A DNA stretch of 64,000 bases from Buchnera aphidicola (Aphis fabae) (lineage in GTDB: Bacteria > Pseudomonadota > Gammaproteobacteria > Enterobacterales > Enterobacteriaceae). The DNA lies in assembly GCF_009069125.1 (NCBI RefSeq), contig NZ_CP042427.1, positions 248,001 to 312,000 of the forward strand, given 5' to 3'. Below are positions 29,307 through 40,519 of this stretch, in pieces. Below the pieces are notes generated by a model. It was not told where the DNA came from. It saw only the letters and a list, made by a program, of their open reading frames with translations, and did not search any database. Every line of letters begins with the position of its first letter. The first letter of the stretch is position 1. A program made the translations under genes and the position numbers.

Positions 29307-31067
29307 TTAATATGATGAAACCCAAGAAAAAATTTTTTTTTCAATTCCTTCAGCATCTAATTCATAATTATGTCTAATTTCTTTCTGACTACCTTGAGTA
29401 ATAAATGTATCTGGTAGTCCAATATTTAATACTGGAAGTAAAATTTTTTTTATCATGATAAATTCATTTACTGAACTACCTGCTCCACCTGAAATAATTC
29501 CTTCTTCAATAGTAACAAAAAATTTATATTGAGAAGATAATTCTATAATTATATTTGTATCTAATGGTTTAACAAATCGCATATCAACTAGTGTCGCATT
29601 TAAATTATTTGCTGCAGATAAAGCGGCTTGCAATAACACACCAAAATTTAAAATTGCTATGCTATGACCTACTCTTCTTAAAATAGATTTTCCCAATGGT
29701 ATTACGTCCATTGGCGTTAATGGCTCTCCTATTCCCTTTCCTTTAGGATACCTTACGACCGTTGGACCTTGTTTATACATATATGCAGTATATAACATTT
29801 GCCTACATTCGTTTTCATTACTTGGAGTCATAATTACAAGTCCAGGAATACACCTTAAATAAGCTAAATCAAAAACACCTTGATGTGTAGGACCATCATT
29901 TCCTACTATTCCTGCTCTGTCAATAGCAAATAAAACAGATAATTTTTGCAACGCAACATCGTGTATAATTTGATCATAAGCACGCTGTAAAAAAGTAGAA
30001 TAAATTGAAACAACTGGATTATATCCTGCAGCAGCTAAACCAGCTGCAAAGGTAACTGCATGCTGTTCAGCAATAGCAACATCAAAATATTGATTTGGAA
30101 ATAAACGAGAAAAATTTAACATACCTGAACCTTCACACATTGCAGGTGTAATTGCTATTAATTTTTTATCAATACTTGCTATCTCACACAACCAAGAACC
30201 AAATACTTCTGAATAAGTAAGAACTTTATCAAAAGATGAAATATTCTTTTGTGGAACTGTATGCCATTTAATTGGATCTAATTCTGCTGGAAGATAACCT
30301 TTTCCTTTTTTTGTAATTAAATGCAATAAAAAACTACCTTTTTTATTTTTAATATCTTTTAAAAGATTGATTAAATAAAAAATATCATGTCCATCAAAAG
30401 GTCCTAAATATTGAAACGATAAATTTTCAAAAAATGAATTTTTTAATATATAATTATGTTTAATATTTTTTAAATTTTTTAAATGTATGTTTAAAGCGCC
30501 TGTATTTTTAGAAATAGACATCTCATTATCATTTAATACTACTAATAAATCAGTTTGTATTTCACCAGCATGATTCATAGCTTCAAATGCCATACCTGAA
30601 GTGATTGCACCGTCACCAATAACACAAATAGTTTTTCTATTTTTTCCTTCTTTTTGAGCTGCAATAGACAAACCTAAACCTGCACTAATTGAAGTAGAAG
30701 AATGGCCCATGCCAAAAACATCATATTGACTTTCTTCACGAAAAGGAAATGGATGTAAACCATTTTTTTTTCTAATACTAATTATTTTTTTTGCTCTGCC
30801 AGTTAAAATTTTATGCGGATAAGATTGATGTCCTATATCCCATAATAAATTGTCAAATGGTGTATTATAAACATAGTGTAAAGCAACTGTAATTTCAACT
30901 ACACCTAATCCAGATGCACAATGACCCTCCGTAATAAAAATTATATCTAATAAATATCTTCTTAATTCAAAGCATAATTGAGGTAATTTTTTAATTGGTA
31001 AATATCTTAAACTTTTAACTGAATCAGCTAAAAATAATGTTGGATATTTTTTAATATCAAAATTCAT
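29307..31067 (-). CDS. dxs: 1-deoxy-D-xylulose-5-phosphate synthase
   Basis: Dxs joins pyruvate and glyceraldehyde 3-phosphate, the first step of the MEP isoprenoid path, using thiamine pyrophosphate. The thiamine motif is [31 protein letters not shown]; the transketolase centre is [11 protein letters not shown] and [11 protein letters not shown]. The 586 residues are about 34 fewer than E. coli; the loss lies in the linker after [11 protein letters not shown], a part that is disordered in known structures. ispA lies directly upstream (19-base gap) without xseB between. Confidence 0.97.
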   Translation of the reverse strand: MNFDIKKYPTLFLADSVKSLRYLPIKKLPQLCFELRRYLLDIIFITEGHCASGLGVVEITVALHYVYNTPFDNLLWDIGHQSYPHKILTGRAKKIISIRKKNGLHPFPFREESQYDVFGMGHSSTSISAGLGLSIAAQKEGKNRKTICVIGDGAITSGMAFEAMNHAGEIQTDLLVVLNDNEMSISKNTGALNIHLKNLKNIKHNYILKNSFFENLSFQYLGPFDGHDIFYLINLLKDIKNKKGSFLLHLITKKGKGYLPAELDPIKWHTVPQKNISSFDKVLTYSEVFGSWLCEIASIDKKLIAITPAMCEGSGMLNFSRLFPNQYFDVAIAEQHAVTFAAGLAAAGYNPVVSIYSTFLQRAYDQIIHDVALQKLSVLFAIDRAGIVGNDGPTHQGVFDLAYLRCIPGLVIMTPSNENECRQMLYTAYMYKQGPTVVRYPKGKGIGEPLTPMDVIPLGKSILRRVGHSIAILNFGVLLQAALSAANNLNATLVDMRFVKPLDTNIIIELSSQYKFFVTIEEGIISGGAGSSVNEFIMIKKILLPVLNIGLPDTFITQGSQKEIRHNYELDAEGIEKKIFSWVSSY

Positions 31068-31086
31068 TAGAAACTCATTATTAAAT

Positions 31087-31983
31087 TCATTTCGAACGTT
31101 GAATTATAAAATCTGTTAAAAATTCTAAATTATTAACAATAAAACATTTTTTTTTAAAAATTTTTAAAATAGACAATGCTTCTTGATATAAAATTTTTAT
31201 TTTTTTTTGAGATTGTTTGATTCCGATTAAATATGGATATGTATTATATATATTTTTATTTTCATTTGTATTTTTTTTCGTTTTTTTAGCATCATTTTTA
31301 AAATCGAAAATATCATCTTGAATTTGAAAAGCTAAACCGATAGCAATAGAAAAACGATCTAATAACAATAATATTTTTTTAGAAAAAAATTTTGAAGATA
31401 AATATGACAATCGAACAGAAGATCTAATTAAAAATGCAGTCTTATATAAATTAATTTTTTCTAATTCATTAATATTAAGTTCTTTTATATCTTTTTGTAA
31501 ATCTAATGTTTGTCCGATACACATACCAGTAGATCCAATAGAATAAGACAATTCAGAAATAATTTTTATACGATTTCTATCAGAAACACCGGGCATAATA
31601 TGTGTAGATAAAACATTAAATGCCAAACTTTGTAAAGCATCTCCAGCAAGTATAGTAAAACTTTCACCATATTTTACATGACAAGAAACATTACCTCTTC
31701 TAAAATAATCATTGTCAATACATGGTAAATCATCATGAATTAAAGAATAAGAATGAATTAGTTCAATAGCTATAGATATTACATCTAATGTAATAATATT
31801 TACTTTAAACATTTCTCCAATAATATATACTAAACATGCACGTAATCTTTTTCCTCCTATTAAAGTCCCATATTTCATAGATTTTATAAGAATTGAATGC
31901 TGAAAAGGCAATCTGTTTAATACATCGATTAATTTTTTATTTATACGATTTTGATAAATATTATAAACATCAGAAAAATTCAA
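31087..31983 (-). CDS. ispA: Farnesyl diphosphate synthase
   Basis: IspA condenses isopentenyl diphosphate with DMAPP and geranyl diphosphate to farnesyl diphosphate, the source for undecaprenyl and quinone tails and for the farnesyl of heme O. The first aspartate-rich motif is DDLPCID at 84-90, followed by FRRG; the second is [19 protein letters not shown] is the diphosphate-binding segment. Length is 298 residues against 299 in E. coli. CyoE in this window uses its product. Confidence 0.97.
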   Translation of the reverse strand: MNFSDVYNIYQNRINKKLIDVLNRLPFQHSILIKSMKYGTLIGGKRLRACLVYIIGEMFKVNIITLDVISIAIELIHSYSLIHDDLPCIDNDYFRRGNVSCHVKYGESFTILAGDALQSLAFNVLSTHIMPGVSDRNRIKIISELSYSIGSTGMCIGQTLDLQKDIKELNINELEKINLYKTAFLIRSSVRLSYLSSKFFSKKILLLLDRFSIAIGLAFQIQDDIFDFKNDAKKTKKNTNENKNIYNTYPYLIGIKQSQKKIKILYQEALSILKIFKKKCFIVNNLEFLTDFIIQRSK

Positions 31984-32050
31984 ATTTACACACCTAAAAA
32001 ACTAGAAAAAATAATTGATATAAAATTTGATTAATTATACTATAAAAATA

Positions 32051-33241
32051 TTATTTTTTACAAAAACAATTAAATACAAACCATATAAAAACTAAAAAAA
32101 CTTCACATAAAAAAATTTGTGAAACATTTAAAAAAGTATATAACCATCCATTTATAATACCTCCTAAAGAGATTCCTAAATACTGACTAGTAGAATAAAT
32201 ACTCATAATACTGCCTTTATAATTATTAATAGATATTTTTTGACTTAAATATGAAGGAAGAAAAACTTCTAATATATTAAAAGCAATAAAAAATATCTGT
32301 AAAGATAATACTAAATAGAATAAATGATTGTATAAAAATAAAAAAAACAATGATGATAAAAAAATAAAAAAAACACATATTTCAATAATATTTTTTAAAC
32401 AAAAATAAAAATTACCATATACAACTATAAAATATAAAATAAAAAAAGAAAATATTATTGTAACTAAATAAATAATCCAATGATAATTTGAAATAAGTCC
32501 AGAAAGCTCTAATTGCTCAGGTATAATTAAAAAATGCATTGTTAATAAAAAATGCAAACAAAATATACTAAAATAAAATCTACAAAAATTTATATTAAAT
32601 AAATATTTAATATTTTTTTGATTAAAAAATTTTATTTTTTTGTTTAACTTCTTCACCTGATACTCTTGATTTCTATCAGTAGGAATCATAAAAAAAACAA
32701 TTAAAATACAAATCATTGAAAATACAGAAGAAAACCAAAAAATAAAAGAAAAATTAAATTTTTCAATAATTAATGATCCAAAAACAATAGAAATTAAAAA
32801 AGAAACAGCAAAACTAGCACCTATAGCAGAAATAGATTTAATACGATTTTCTTTTCTCACTAAATCAGATAAAAGCGCCATAGAAACACCAGAAATAGCT
32901 CCAGAACCTTGTATAGCTCTTCCAATTATTAACCCCCAAATAGAATTTGTATTTGCAGCTATAATACTTCCAATTAAAAAAATAAAAAGTCCAAATATAA
33001 TTATTTCTTTTCGACCAAATTTATCAGATAAAAAACCAAATGGAATTTGAAATATCATTTGAGCAATAGCATAAACACTAATAGATAACCCAATTAAAAA
33101 TTTATTCCCTCCATTTAAATATAATCCATATTTACTTAATACTGGAAGAATAGAAAAAACACCTAACATACGTAATAAAAAAATAACACAAAAACTTAAT
33201 GTTACTTGTAATTCAAAAACATTCATTTTATAATTTTTCAT
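32051..33241 (-). CDS. yajR: Major facilitator superfamily transporter YajR, without its C-terminal domain
   Basis: This 396-residue protein has twelve hydrophobic segments and the MFS signature GFLSDKFGRKEIIIFG between helices 2 and 3, with GRAIQGSGAISGVSMALLSDL for motif C/B. It matches E. coli YajR best (MLGVFSILPVLSKYG; YSTSQYLGISLGG). E. coli YajR has 454 residues with a cytosolic YAM domain; here the protein ends just after helix 12, so that domain is lost. The substrate is unknown. In E. coli yajR follows cyoE; here tusE is inserted between them. Confidence 0.9.
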   Translation of the reverse strand: MKNYKMNVFELQVTLSFCVIFLLRMLGVFSILPVLSKYGLYLNGGNKFLIGLSISVYAIAQMIFQIPFGFLSDKFGRKEIIIFGLFIFLIGSIIAANTNSIWGLIIGRAIQGSGAISGVSMALLSDLVRKENRIKSISAIGASFAVSFLISIVFGSLIIEKFNFSFIFWFSSVFSMICILIVFFMIPTDRNQEYQVKKLNKKIKFFNQKNIKYLFNINFCRFYFSIFCLHFLLTMHFLIIPEQLELSGLISNYHWIIYLVTIIFSFFILYFIVVYGNFYFCLKNIIEICVFFIFLSSLFFLFLYNHLFYLVLSLQIFFIAFNILEVFLPSYLSQKISINNYKGSIMSIYSTSQYLGISLGGIINGWLYTFLNVSQIFLCEVFLVFIWFVFNCFCKK

Positions 33242-33286
33242 ATTTAACCCAATATTTTTTACAAACCTTTTATATTATAAAAAATT

Positions 33287-33634
33287 ATGTTATCCATAAA
33301 AAATATCAAAAAATATATAAATTACGAAAAAATAGAAAAAGATTTAGACGGATACCTAAAAAATAATAAAGATTGGAATATTTACTTAGCAGAAGAAATT
33401 GCAAAAAAAGAAAAAATTATACTTACAAATAATCATTGGGAAATAATATATTTTATAAGAGAATTTTATTTTAAATATAATATTACACCATCAATGCGAA
33501 TGCTAATTAGTGGTATTAACAAGAAACTAGGTAAAAATATTCACAGTATTTATTTATTTCAACTATTTCCTAAAGGTCCAGCACAACAAGCTAGTAAAAT
33601 AGCTGGAATACCGAAACCTTCACAATGTTTATAA
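33287..33634 (+). CDS. tusE: Sulfur relay protein TusE (DsrC family)
   Basis: TusE accepts persulfide from TusBCD and hands it to MnmA on tRNA for s2U34. The 115-residue protein has the family segments NNHWEIIYFIREFYFKYNITPSMRML and LFPKGPAQQASKIAGIPKPSQC, with the active cysteine at the penultimate position (C114). It lies between divergent yajR (45 bases away) and convergent cyoE (5 bases), not its E. coli location. It works with tusA at 9023-9259. Confidence 0.96.
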   Translation: MLSIKNIKKYINYEKIEKDLDGYLKNNKDWNIYLAEEIAKKEKIILTNNHWEIIYFIREFYFKYNITPSMRMLISGINKKLGKNIHSIYLFQLFPKGPAQQASKIAGIPKPSQCL

Positions 33635-33639
33635 AAATA

Positions 33640-34491
33640 TTAAAATCTAAAATCAATTGAAATCAATATATTAAAAAATATAACTATTATAATAGAAAAA
33701 TAAAATATTTTACTAGAAAATTTAAAATGATCTTTTTCTTTCATATTCAAGTAAGATATATATAACCAATATAAGTTTAAAATAGAAACAAAAAAAAGAA
33801 AAACATAACTTAAATAACCTAAAAATGTTAATATAAAACTAGATAAAGTAAAACATATTATATAATAAAAAATATGTTTCTTTGTTTTTGAAACACCTTT
33901 TACTATGGGAAAAACAGGTAAATTTGCATTTTTGTAGTCTGCTAAATAAACAATAGAAATTGCATAAAAATGAGACATTTGCCAAAATATAAAAATAATA
34001 AATAATAAAATACAAACTATACTAATAGAATTATTAACAGCAGTATACCCAATTAATGATGGTATTGAACCTGAAAAACTTCCAATAAAAGTAGAATATA
34101 TTGATTTTCTTTTTAAAAATGTATAAATAAAAACATAAATGATAAATCCAATTATTGATAAAAACATTGATAAAAAATTTACTAAAAAACCTAATGTAAA
34201 TATACCTAATCCACCTATAATAGTTCCAAAAAAACAAGCTAATCTAGGTTCAAGTAATTTTTTTACTAAAACTCTATTTTTTGTCCTTTTCATTTTAGAA
34301 TCTATTTCTATATCAATTAAATTATTAAAAACACAACTAGAAGCAATAACTAGAGATGTCCCTAAAATAGTAGATATAAACAAAAAAATATTAAAAGAAA
34401 AACGCGATGAAAATAAAAAACTACCTATAATTAAAACTATATTTCCTAAAATAATACGAGGTTTGATTATTTCTAAATAATATTTCAGCAT
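33640..34491 (-). CDS. cyoE: Heme O synthase (protoheme IX farnesyltransferase)
   Basis: CyoE attaches farnesyl to heme B, giving the heme O of the cytochrome bo3 oxidase. The 283-residue membrane protein has the UbiA-family motif [18 protein letters not shown] near residues 58-75 and a second loop [18 protein letters not shown]. It is a little shorter than E. coli (296). It is the last gene of cyoABCDE, 27 bases after cyoD, and its stop lies 5 bases from the convergent tusE stop. Confidence 0.97.
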   Translation of the reverse strand: MLKYYLEIIKPRIILGNIVLIIGSFLFSSRFSFNIFLFISTILGTSLVIASSCVFNNLIDIEIDSKMKRTKNRVLVKKLLEPRLACFFGTIIGGLGIFTLGFLVNFLSMFLSIIGFIIYVFIYTFLKRKSIYSTFIGSFSGSIPSLIGYTAVNNSISIVCILLFIIFIFWQMSHFYAISIVYLADYKNANLPVFPIVKGVSKTKKHIFYYIICFTLSSFILTFLGYLSYVFLFFVSILNLYWLYISYLNMKEKDHFKFSSKIFYFSIIIVIFFNILISIDFRF

Positions 34492-34518
34492 ATAAATAAA
34501 TATATTTTTAAGTAATTT

Positions 34519-34848
34519 TTATATCATCATAACATGATGATTTAAGTTGAACATAATCCATATAGAACCAAATACAACAATGAACATAATAATTAAAATA
34601 AATAATAAAGACGTTAAATACCAATAATTTTTTTGAATATTATTTAAATGCAAAAAATATATAAAATGTACGACAATTTGAAAAAAAGCACATAATAACA
34701 TTATTAATCGACTGATTGAATGAGAAAAAAATTGATTTTTAACAATTAAAAAAGGAATTATAGTTAATAATATAGACAGTAAAAAACCATATATATAAGA
34801 TTGTACTTTCTCATTAAAATAAAGTTTTAATTTAAAATATTTAAACAT
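34519..34848 (-). CDS. cyoD: Cytochrome bo3 oxidase subunit IV
   Basis: Subunit IV helps assemble the Cu-B site and heme of the bo3 oxidase. I choose the ATG at 34848, which shares one base with the cyoC stop (TAATG); this gives 109 residues, the length I recall for E. coli. An open frame extends 22 codons upstream inside cyoC but has no family similarity. Three membrane helices are visible (GFLLSILLTIIPFLIV; FFQIVVHFIYFLHL; IIMFIVVFGSIWIMFNL), ending in a histidine-methionine tail as in E. coli. Confidence 0.95.
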   Translation of the reverse strand: MFKYFKLKLYFNEKVQSYIYGFLLSILLTIIPFLIVKNQFFSHSISRLIMLLCAFFQIVVHFIYFLHLNNIQKNYWYLTSLLFILIIMFIVVFGSIWIMFNLNHHVMMI

Positions 34849-35462
34849 TAAACTACTCCATTTAAATAAACAAAAGTAAAAATACAAACCCATATAATAT
34901 CTAAAAAATGCCAAAATAAACTAAAACATAATATTCGAACTTGAATAGTATTAGTTAATCCTAATTTAAAAATCTGAAAAATGATTGATAATATCAAAAT
35001 TAAACCAAAAATAATATGAACACCATGTATACCTATGATTGTAAAAAAAATAGAAAAAAAAGCATGTTGATTAGGAGTACAGTTTTCTAAAAATAAATAA
35101 TAAAATTCATTAAGTTCCATTATCAAAAAAAGTACACCTAAAATAAACGTAATGATAAAATAAAAAAAAACCATTTTTATATTCTTTCTATTTTGTTCTA
35201 TAGTTATCATAGCACATGTTAATGAGCTAAATAATAAAATAACTGTTTCAAAAAAAATAGAAGATAAATTAAAAATTTTATGATTAATAAAATTCATAGG
35301 TAAATTATTAAAAATAATTGCATATACAGCAAATAAAACAGCAAACATAATGCAATCACTCATTAAATATATCCATAATCCAAATAATTTATTATTGTCA
35401 AGATTATGACCTTTTTTCTTGAAAAAAGGATAAGATATTTGATTTTTTATTTTCTTTATCAT
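34848..35462 (-). CDS. cyoC: Cytochrome bo3 oxidase subunit III
   Basis: Subunit III is a five-helix membrane protein of the bo3 oxidase. The 204 residues equal the E. coli length. Characteristic segments are [22 protein letters not shown] near the N-terminus, [14 protein letters not shown], and the C-terminal [17 protein letters not shown]. Its ATG overlaps the cyoB stop by 4 bases and its stop overlaps the cyoD ATG by 1 base, so translation is coupled through the operon. Confidence 0.97.
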   Translation of the reverse strand: MIKKIKNQISYPFFKKKGHNLDNNKLFGLWIYLMSDCIMFAVLFAVYAIIFNNLPMNFINHKIFNLSSIFFETVILLFSSLTCAMITIEQNRKNIKMVFFYFIITFILGVLFLIMELNEFYYLFLENCTPNQHAFFSIFFTIIGIHGVHIIFGLILILSIIFQIFKLGLTNTIQVRILCFSLFWHFLDIIWVCIFTFVYLNGVV

Positions 35463-37438
35463 TTTAAACCTACTTTTTTAATATTTAAAAATTTTTGATC
35501 TTCTATTTCTTTAATTTCCTTTATAGAAACTATATATTCATTATTTTCATTTATACTTTTCATAATTAAACTCACAATTATTATAAAAAAAGATAATGAA
35601 CATAACCAAAAAATATGCCAAACAGCAGAAAAACCAAATATTAAAGATAAAAAACCAATAATAAATCCTAATTCTGTATTTTTTGGCATATGAATTTCAG
35701 AATAATTGATATTTTTTATATGTTTTTTTTGTTTTTTTGTTTCCCAAAAATCATCTTTATTTTTAACATGAGGAATAATAGCAAAATTATAAAACGGTGC
35801 AGGAGAAGAAGTAGACCATTCTAAAGTTCTTCCATCCCATGGATCACCAGTAACATCTAAATTATGATGACGATTTTTTATTGAAATCCAAAATTGAACT
35901 ATTTGACATATAATACCTATACCAATTAAAACAGCACCAATAGCAGCAATACATAATAAAAAATGAAATTCTAAGTCAATATTTTGACTTAAACGACGAG
36001 TCATACCCATAAAACCTAAAAAATATAAAGGCATAAATGCAGTAAAAAAACCTATTATCCAAAACCAAAATGAACGTTTTCCCCAAGTTTCATTTAAAAT
36101 AAAACCAAATAATTTTGGAAACCAATAATTAATTCCAGCAAAGCAACCAAAAACAACACCACCAATTATTACATTATGGAAATGAGCAACTAAAAATACA
36201 CTGTTATGCAAAATAAAATCAACCGGAGGAATAGATAATAATACACCAGTCATCCCACCAATAGAAAAAGTTAATAAAAATCCTATAGTCCATAACATTG
36301 AAGAATGTAGATAAACACGACCTTGATACATAGTAAACAGCCAATTAAAAATTTTTACTCCAGTAGGAATTGCTATTATCATAGTAGTAATTCCAAAAAA
36401 AGCATTTATATTTGATCCTGCACCCATAGTAAAGAAATGATGTAACCAAACAATAAAAGATAAAATAGTAATAGCTAATGTTGCCCATACCAAAGATACA
36501 TATCCAAATAAACGCTTCTTTGAAAAAGTAGCTACGACTTCTGAAAAAATACCGAACACTGGAAGAACTAAAATGTATACTTCTGGATGTCCCCAAATCC
36601 ATATTAAATTAACATACATCATAGCATTTCCACCAAGATCATTAGTAAAAAAATGAAAATTAAAATAACGATCTAAAGTTAATAACAACAAAGTTACAGT
36701 TAATACCGGAAAAGATATAACTATTAATATATTTGTACATAAAGATGCCCAAGTAAATACAGGCATTTTAAAAAAATTCATCCCAGGAGCTCTCATTTTT
36801 AGAATAGTTACTAAAAAATTAATTCCTGTTAAAGTTGTTCCAATTCCAGAAATTTGAAGACTCCAAATCCAATAATCTACTCCAACACCAGGACTATACT
36901 TAATACCAGACAAAGGTGGATAAGCTAACCATCCAGTTTGCGCAAATTCACCAACTCCCAAAGAAATAGTTAATAATATAGCACTACTGACATTTAACCA
37001 AAAACTCAAACTATTAAGAAAAGGAAAAGCTATGTCACGAGCACCAATTTGTAATGGAACTACTAAATTCATTAATCCAATTACAAGAGGCATAGCAACA
37101 AAAAAAATCATTATAACACCGTGTGCTGTAAATATTTGATCATAATGATGTGATGGTAAAAAACCATTATTACCTGAAGATGCAATTACTTGTTGAGTTC
37201 GCATTAATATAGCATCTACAAATCCTCTAAATAACATAACAAATGCCAATATTCCATACATAATAGCTATTTTTTTATGATCAACACTAGTAAACCATTC
37301 AGACCATAAATACTTCCATTTCCCGTAGTACGTAATAGCTGAAATTAAACATAATCCAATTAAAATAATAAAAGCATAAGTTACCATTATAATAGGTTCA
37401 TTATAAGGAATGGCATCTAATGTTAATTTTCCAAACAT
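35459..37438 (-). CDS. cyoB: Cytochrome bo3 oxidase subunit I
   Basis: CyoB is the catalytic subunit that reduces oxygen with ubiquinol and pumps protons. The 659-residue protein (E. coli 663) keeps the heme-copper core: the low-spin heme region in [15 protein letters not shown], the Cu-B and crosslinked tyrosine region [12 protein letters not shown], the Cu-B histidine pair WLHHFFTMG, and [11 protein letters not shown] with the remaining heme ligands. Fifteen or so helices are predicted. It is the only terminal oxidase seen in this window. Confidence 0.98.
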   Translation of the reverse strand: MFGKLTLDAIPYNEPIIMVTYAFIILIGLCLISAITYYGKWKYLWSEWFTSVDHKKIAIMYGILAFVMLFRGFVDAILMRTQQVIASSGNNGFLPSHHYDQIFTAHGVIMIFFVAMPLVIGLMNLVVPLQIGARDIAFPFLNSLSFWLNVSSAILLTISLGVGEFAQTGWLAYPPLSGIKYSPGVGVDYWIWSLQISGIGTTLTGINFLVTILKMRAPGMNFFKMPVFTWASLCTNILIVISFPVLTVTLLLLTLDRYFNFHFFTNDLGGNAMMYVNLIWIWGHPEVYILVLPVFGIFSEVVATFSKKRLFGYVSLVWATLAITILSFIVWLHHFFTMGAGSNINAFFGITTMIIAIPTGVKIFNWLFTMYQGRVYLHSSMLWTIGFLLTFSIGGMTGVLLSIPPVDFILHNSVFLVAHFHNVIIGGVVFGCFAGINYWFPKLFGFILNETWGKRSFWFWIIGFFTAFMPLYFLGFMGMTRRLSQNIDLEFHFLLCIAAIGAVLIGIGIICQIVQFWISIKNRHHNLDVTGDPWDGRTLEWSTSSPAPFYNFAIIPHVKNKDDFWETKKQKKHIKNINYSEIHMPKNTELGFIIGFLSLIFGFSAVWHIFWLCSLSFFIIIVSLIMKSINENNEYIVSIKEIKEIEDQKFLNIKKVGLK

Positions 37439-37501
37439 ATTTTACTACTCCTGATCACTTATGAAAGAATTGTATTTAAAATATTTAATATTTTTAAAAA
37501 A

Positions 37502-38341
37502 TTAATGAAATATTCTATTAAATAGTGCCTGATCAACATTAGAAAAATATTCTACATAATGAGTTTCATTAGGAAAAGATACTTTGTTAAACATGTTTAT
37601 AGTATTTAATTTTTTTGGTGAATGTTTTATTTTATTAATCCAATTTATAAACATTTTTTTATTTGGCAATGAGATTACAGTAAATTTCATATTAGAAAAT
37701 CCTTTTCCGCTATAATTAGAAGATATTCCTTTATATTCTCCTGAATCATTAGAAATTAAATTTAGTTTTGTTATCATTCCAGGCATAGCGTATATTTGAC
37801 TACCAAGAGAAGGAATAAAAAAAGAATTCATAACAGAATTTGAGGTTATACTAAAAATTACTGGTGTATTTATAGGAAAAGCTATTTCATTAATACTTGC
37901 TATACCATAATCTGGATAAACAAACAACCATCTCCAATCTAACGCAACAACATCTATTTTAATAGGTTTATTTTTAGATAATATAGATTTTTTAGGATCT
38001 AATATATGACAATAATTCCATGTTAAAAATGCTAAAAAAGAAATTATTAAAACAGGTATAATCCATACTATTGTTTCTATTATTTTAGAATCAGACCAAT
38101 TTGGCTTATATATTTGATTTGTATTAGAAGCACGATATTTAATTGAAAAATATATTGTCATAAAAAGAACAGGAATAACGACAAACAACATCATGATAAA
38201 TGATATCAAAATTAATGAAGATTCTTGTTTTGCAATTGTTCCATGTGAAGTTAATAACATACTATTACAACCATTTAACATGAAAATAATTGAAGTTAAC
38301 AATAAGATTTTAAAAAATTTATTAAAATTTTTGAATATCAT
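37502..38341 (-). CDS. cyoA: Cytochrome bo3 oxidase subunit II (lipoprotein)
   Basis: CyoA is the periplasmic cupredoxin-like subunit anchored by a lipid and two helices. The signal ends in the lipobox MLNGC with C25, the same position as in E. coli. Conserved stretches are [42 protein letters not shown] and [23 protein letters not shown]. As in other quinol oxidases there is no Cu-A motif. The protein has 279 residues against 315; the histidine/methionine-rich tail of E. coli is missing. It is the first gene of cyoABCDE. Confidence 0.97.
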   Translation of the reverse strand: MIFKNFNKFFKILLLTSIIFMLNGCNSMLLTSHGTIAKQESSLILISFIMMLFVVIPVLFMTIYFSIKYRASNTNQIYKPNWSDSKIIETIVWIIPVLIISFLAFLTWNYCHILDPKKSILSKNKPIKIDVVALDWRWLFVYPDYGIASINEIAFPINTPVIFSITSNSVMNSFFIPSLGSQIYAMPGMITKLNLISNDSGEYKGISSNYSGKGFSNMKFTVISLPNKKMFINWINKIKHSPKKLNTINMFNKVSFPNETHYVEYFSNVDQALFNRIFH

Positions 38342-38430
38342 TTTAAAAACCTCAAATTTAATATTTATTAATTAAAATTCTTTATAATTATTTTAATTAA
38401 TTACAAATTTTAAATTTTAAAAAAACTAAT

Positions 38431-38465
38431 AATTTTTGAAATAATTGAATTATTTTTCAAAAATT
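38431..38465. other. Nested palindrome in the cyoA-bolA divergent region
   Basis: An outer 10-bp inverted repeat (aatttttgaa and ttcaaaaatt) surrounds an inner aataatt/aattatt palindrome, 35 bases in all, about midway between cyoA and bolA. It could be a regulatory structure or operator, but pure A/T palindromes also arise by chance here. The rest of this 249-base gap shows nothing else I can name. Confidence 0.25.
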
Positions 38466-38590
38466 GATAAAATTTAAAATAAAAAATATGTTTTATTAAG
38501 CATTTTATTATTAAAAATAGCATTGTTACTTAAAAAAGTATTCTAAAACTATTGTTTTGATAATATCAATTAGGATATAAAATTAATTTT

Positions 38591-38899
38591 ATGTGTTTAA
38601 AACAAATAAAAAAATATTTAGCATCAAACATAAATATCAGTCATATTGAAATTTATAACGATAGCAAATCTCATAAATATGCTAAAAATACTCTTACACA
38701 TATAACAATAATCATTATTAGCGATGATTTTGTTAATAAAAAAACAACTGATAGACATCGTTTAATTTTTAAAATATTGTATGAAATACATAAAAAAAAC
38801 ATATATTCAATTACATTATATACTTATACTTTAAATGAGTGGAAATATAAAAAATACAACATCGATTATTCTTCAAAATGTTTTCAAAAAATATTATAA
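38591..38899 (+). CDS. bolA: BolA family protein
   Basis: BolA binds Fe-S glutaredoxins and acts as a transcription factor for cell-shape genes in E. coli. The 102-residue protein has the class II KH-like pattern with THITIIIISDDFVNKKTTDRHRLIFKIL, containing the conserved RHR motif, and LYTYTLNEWKY near the end. The N-terminal half is quite diverged. It lies between cyo and tig; in E. coli bolA is also just upstream of tig. Confidence is good from the RHR core and the gene order. Confidence 0.9.
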   Translation: MCLKQIKKYLASNINISHIEIYNDSKSHKYAKNTLTHITIIIISDDFVNKKTTDRHRLIFKILYEIHKKNIYSITLYTYTLNEWKYKKYNIDYSSKCFQKIL

Positions 38900-39094
38900 A
38901 AATAAATAATTTTAAGATAATTAATTCTTAAAAATAAAAATTTAATTATAATTTTTTATAAAAATATTATCATTTAAAAAATATTTGAAATAATTTATTC
39001 AATTTAAAATCCATTAAAAATTTTATAAAAATATTAAAAATAAAATAAAAAATATCTAAGATTAACTGATAAATGTAATTTTTAAGGTAATAAG

Positions 39095-40402
39095 ATGAAA
39101 TTTCTTCTGGAAAAAACTAAAGATGCAGGTCATCGTGTTACAATCAATATTCCAAAAACAATAATAGATACTGCTCTTATCAAAGAGTTTTCTAAAATTA
39201 ACAAAAAAACAAATATTAATGGTTTCAGAAAAGGAAAAGTGCCTATTAAAATAATACAAAATAAATATGGAAATAATGTGTATTATGATGTATTTAATAA
39301 ACTAATGCAAAAATTTTTTTTTGAATTTTTAAATAAAGAGAAAATTAATATTATTGGTTATCCTAAATATTATATAGATGAAAAAAAAGAAAAAAACGAA
39401 AATTTTAAATACTCTGTTACCTATGAAATATATCCTGATATTAAAATAAACGAAATAAGTTCAATTAAAGCAGAAAAAATTATTGTTAATATTACTGATG
39501 AAGATATAAAAAAAAATATATTAGAAAATCAACAAAAAACAACTGTTTGGATTGAAGTCAATAGAGCTATTAAAATTAATGATAGAGTCACAATTAATTA
39601 TTCGATTTATGAAAATAATAAAAAAATAGATAAATTTGATACAAAAAACGTTCAGTTTATTGTTTTCAAAAATCATTTTATAGATGAACTAAATAATAAA
39701 ATAATTAACCATTATACTAATGATATTGTTTTTTTAAAAATATTTTTTTCTTTATTTCACCCAGAAAAAGAACTTAACAATAAAAACATAACATTTAAAA
39801 TTAAGATAATAAAAGTTGAGGAAGAACTAGAAATAGACAAAAAAATTAACAATATTAAGTTCATTGAATCAAATTTACAATCTATAAAAAATCAAATCAT
39901 TCAAGATATAAATAAATTAACTCAAAATCATTTAAAAAATCAAATTATATACAAATTAATACAAGCAAATCCAATTATAATACCACCTATTCTATTACAA
40001 GAAGAAATAATAAGTTTAAATAAAAAACTGATAGAAGAATACAAAGTAAAAACAAAAAATATTTTAGATAAAAAATATCATATTAATCTTGAATCACAGG
40101 CTAAAAAAATATTATGTACTAAATTAATTTTAGAAAAAATTATTCATGATTATAACATTTCAGTCGATGCACAAAAAATTGAATCAACAATTAAGGAAAT
40201 ATCTTTACAATATAAAAAACCATTGGAAATCATTAATATATATAATAAAAATAAAATATTAAGAAAAACAATAAAAAATTTAGAATTAGAAAAAGAAGCT
40301 ATAAAATTTTTAAAAAATAAAATTAAAATCATAAAAAAATATTATACTTTTAATGAATTTATAAATTATAACTTAAATTATTTAGAAGAATTATATTTTT
40401 AA
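39095..40402 (+). CDS. tig: Trigger factor
   Basis: Trigger factor is the ribosome-bound chaperone that meets nascent chains. The 435-residue protein (E. coli 432) keeps the ribosome-docking signature GFRKGKVP at 43-50. The middle peptidyl-prolyl isomerase domain (VTINYSIYENNKKIDKF) and C-terminal helical arms are much diverged and lysine-rich. AAGG lies upstream of the ATG at about 39085. The E. coli order tig-clpP-clpX-lon follows. Confidence 0.95.
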   Translation: MKFLLEKTKDAGHRVTINIPKTIIDTALIKEFSKINKKTNINGFRKGKVPIKIIQNKYGNNVYYDVFNKLMQKFFFEFLNKEKINIIGYPKYYIDEKKEKNENFKYSVTYEIYPDIKINEISSIKAEKIIVNITDEDIKKNILENQQKTTVWIEVNRAIKINDRVTINYSIYENNKKIDKFDTKNVQFIVFKNHFIDELNNKIINHYTNDIVFLKIFFSLFHPEKELNNKNITFKIKIIKVEEELEIDKKINNIKFIESNLQSIKNQIIQDINKLTQNHLKNQIIYKLIQANPIIIPPILLQEEIISLNKKLIEEYKVKTKNILDKKYHINLESQAKKILCTKLILEKIIHDYNISVDAQKIESTIKEISLQYKKPLEIINIYNKNKILRKTIKNLELEKEAIKFLKNKIKIIKKYYTFNEFINYNLNYLEELYF

Positions 40403-40519
40403 AAAATAATAATTTTTTAATAATTCTGTATTTATACTTTTTAAAAAGCAATATTTTAATTAAAAAAATTTTAATATTTTACTTTTTAAATTTAATTTTT
40501 ATTAAGAGAATACTAAAAA

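Noticed and set aside
34849..34914. Longer cyoD starting inside cyoC
   Set aside because: The ATG at 34848 gives the family length and the TAATG coupling; the extension is cyoC read in another frame.
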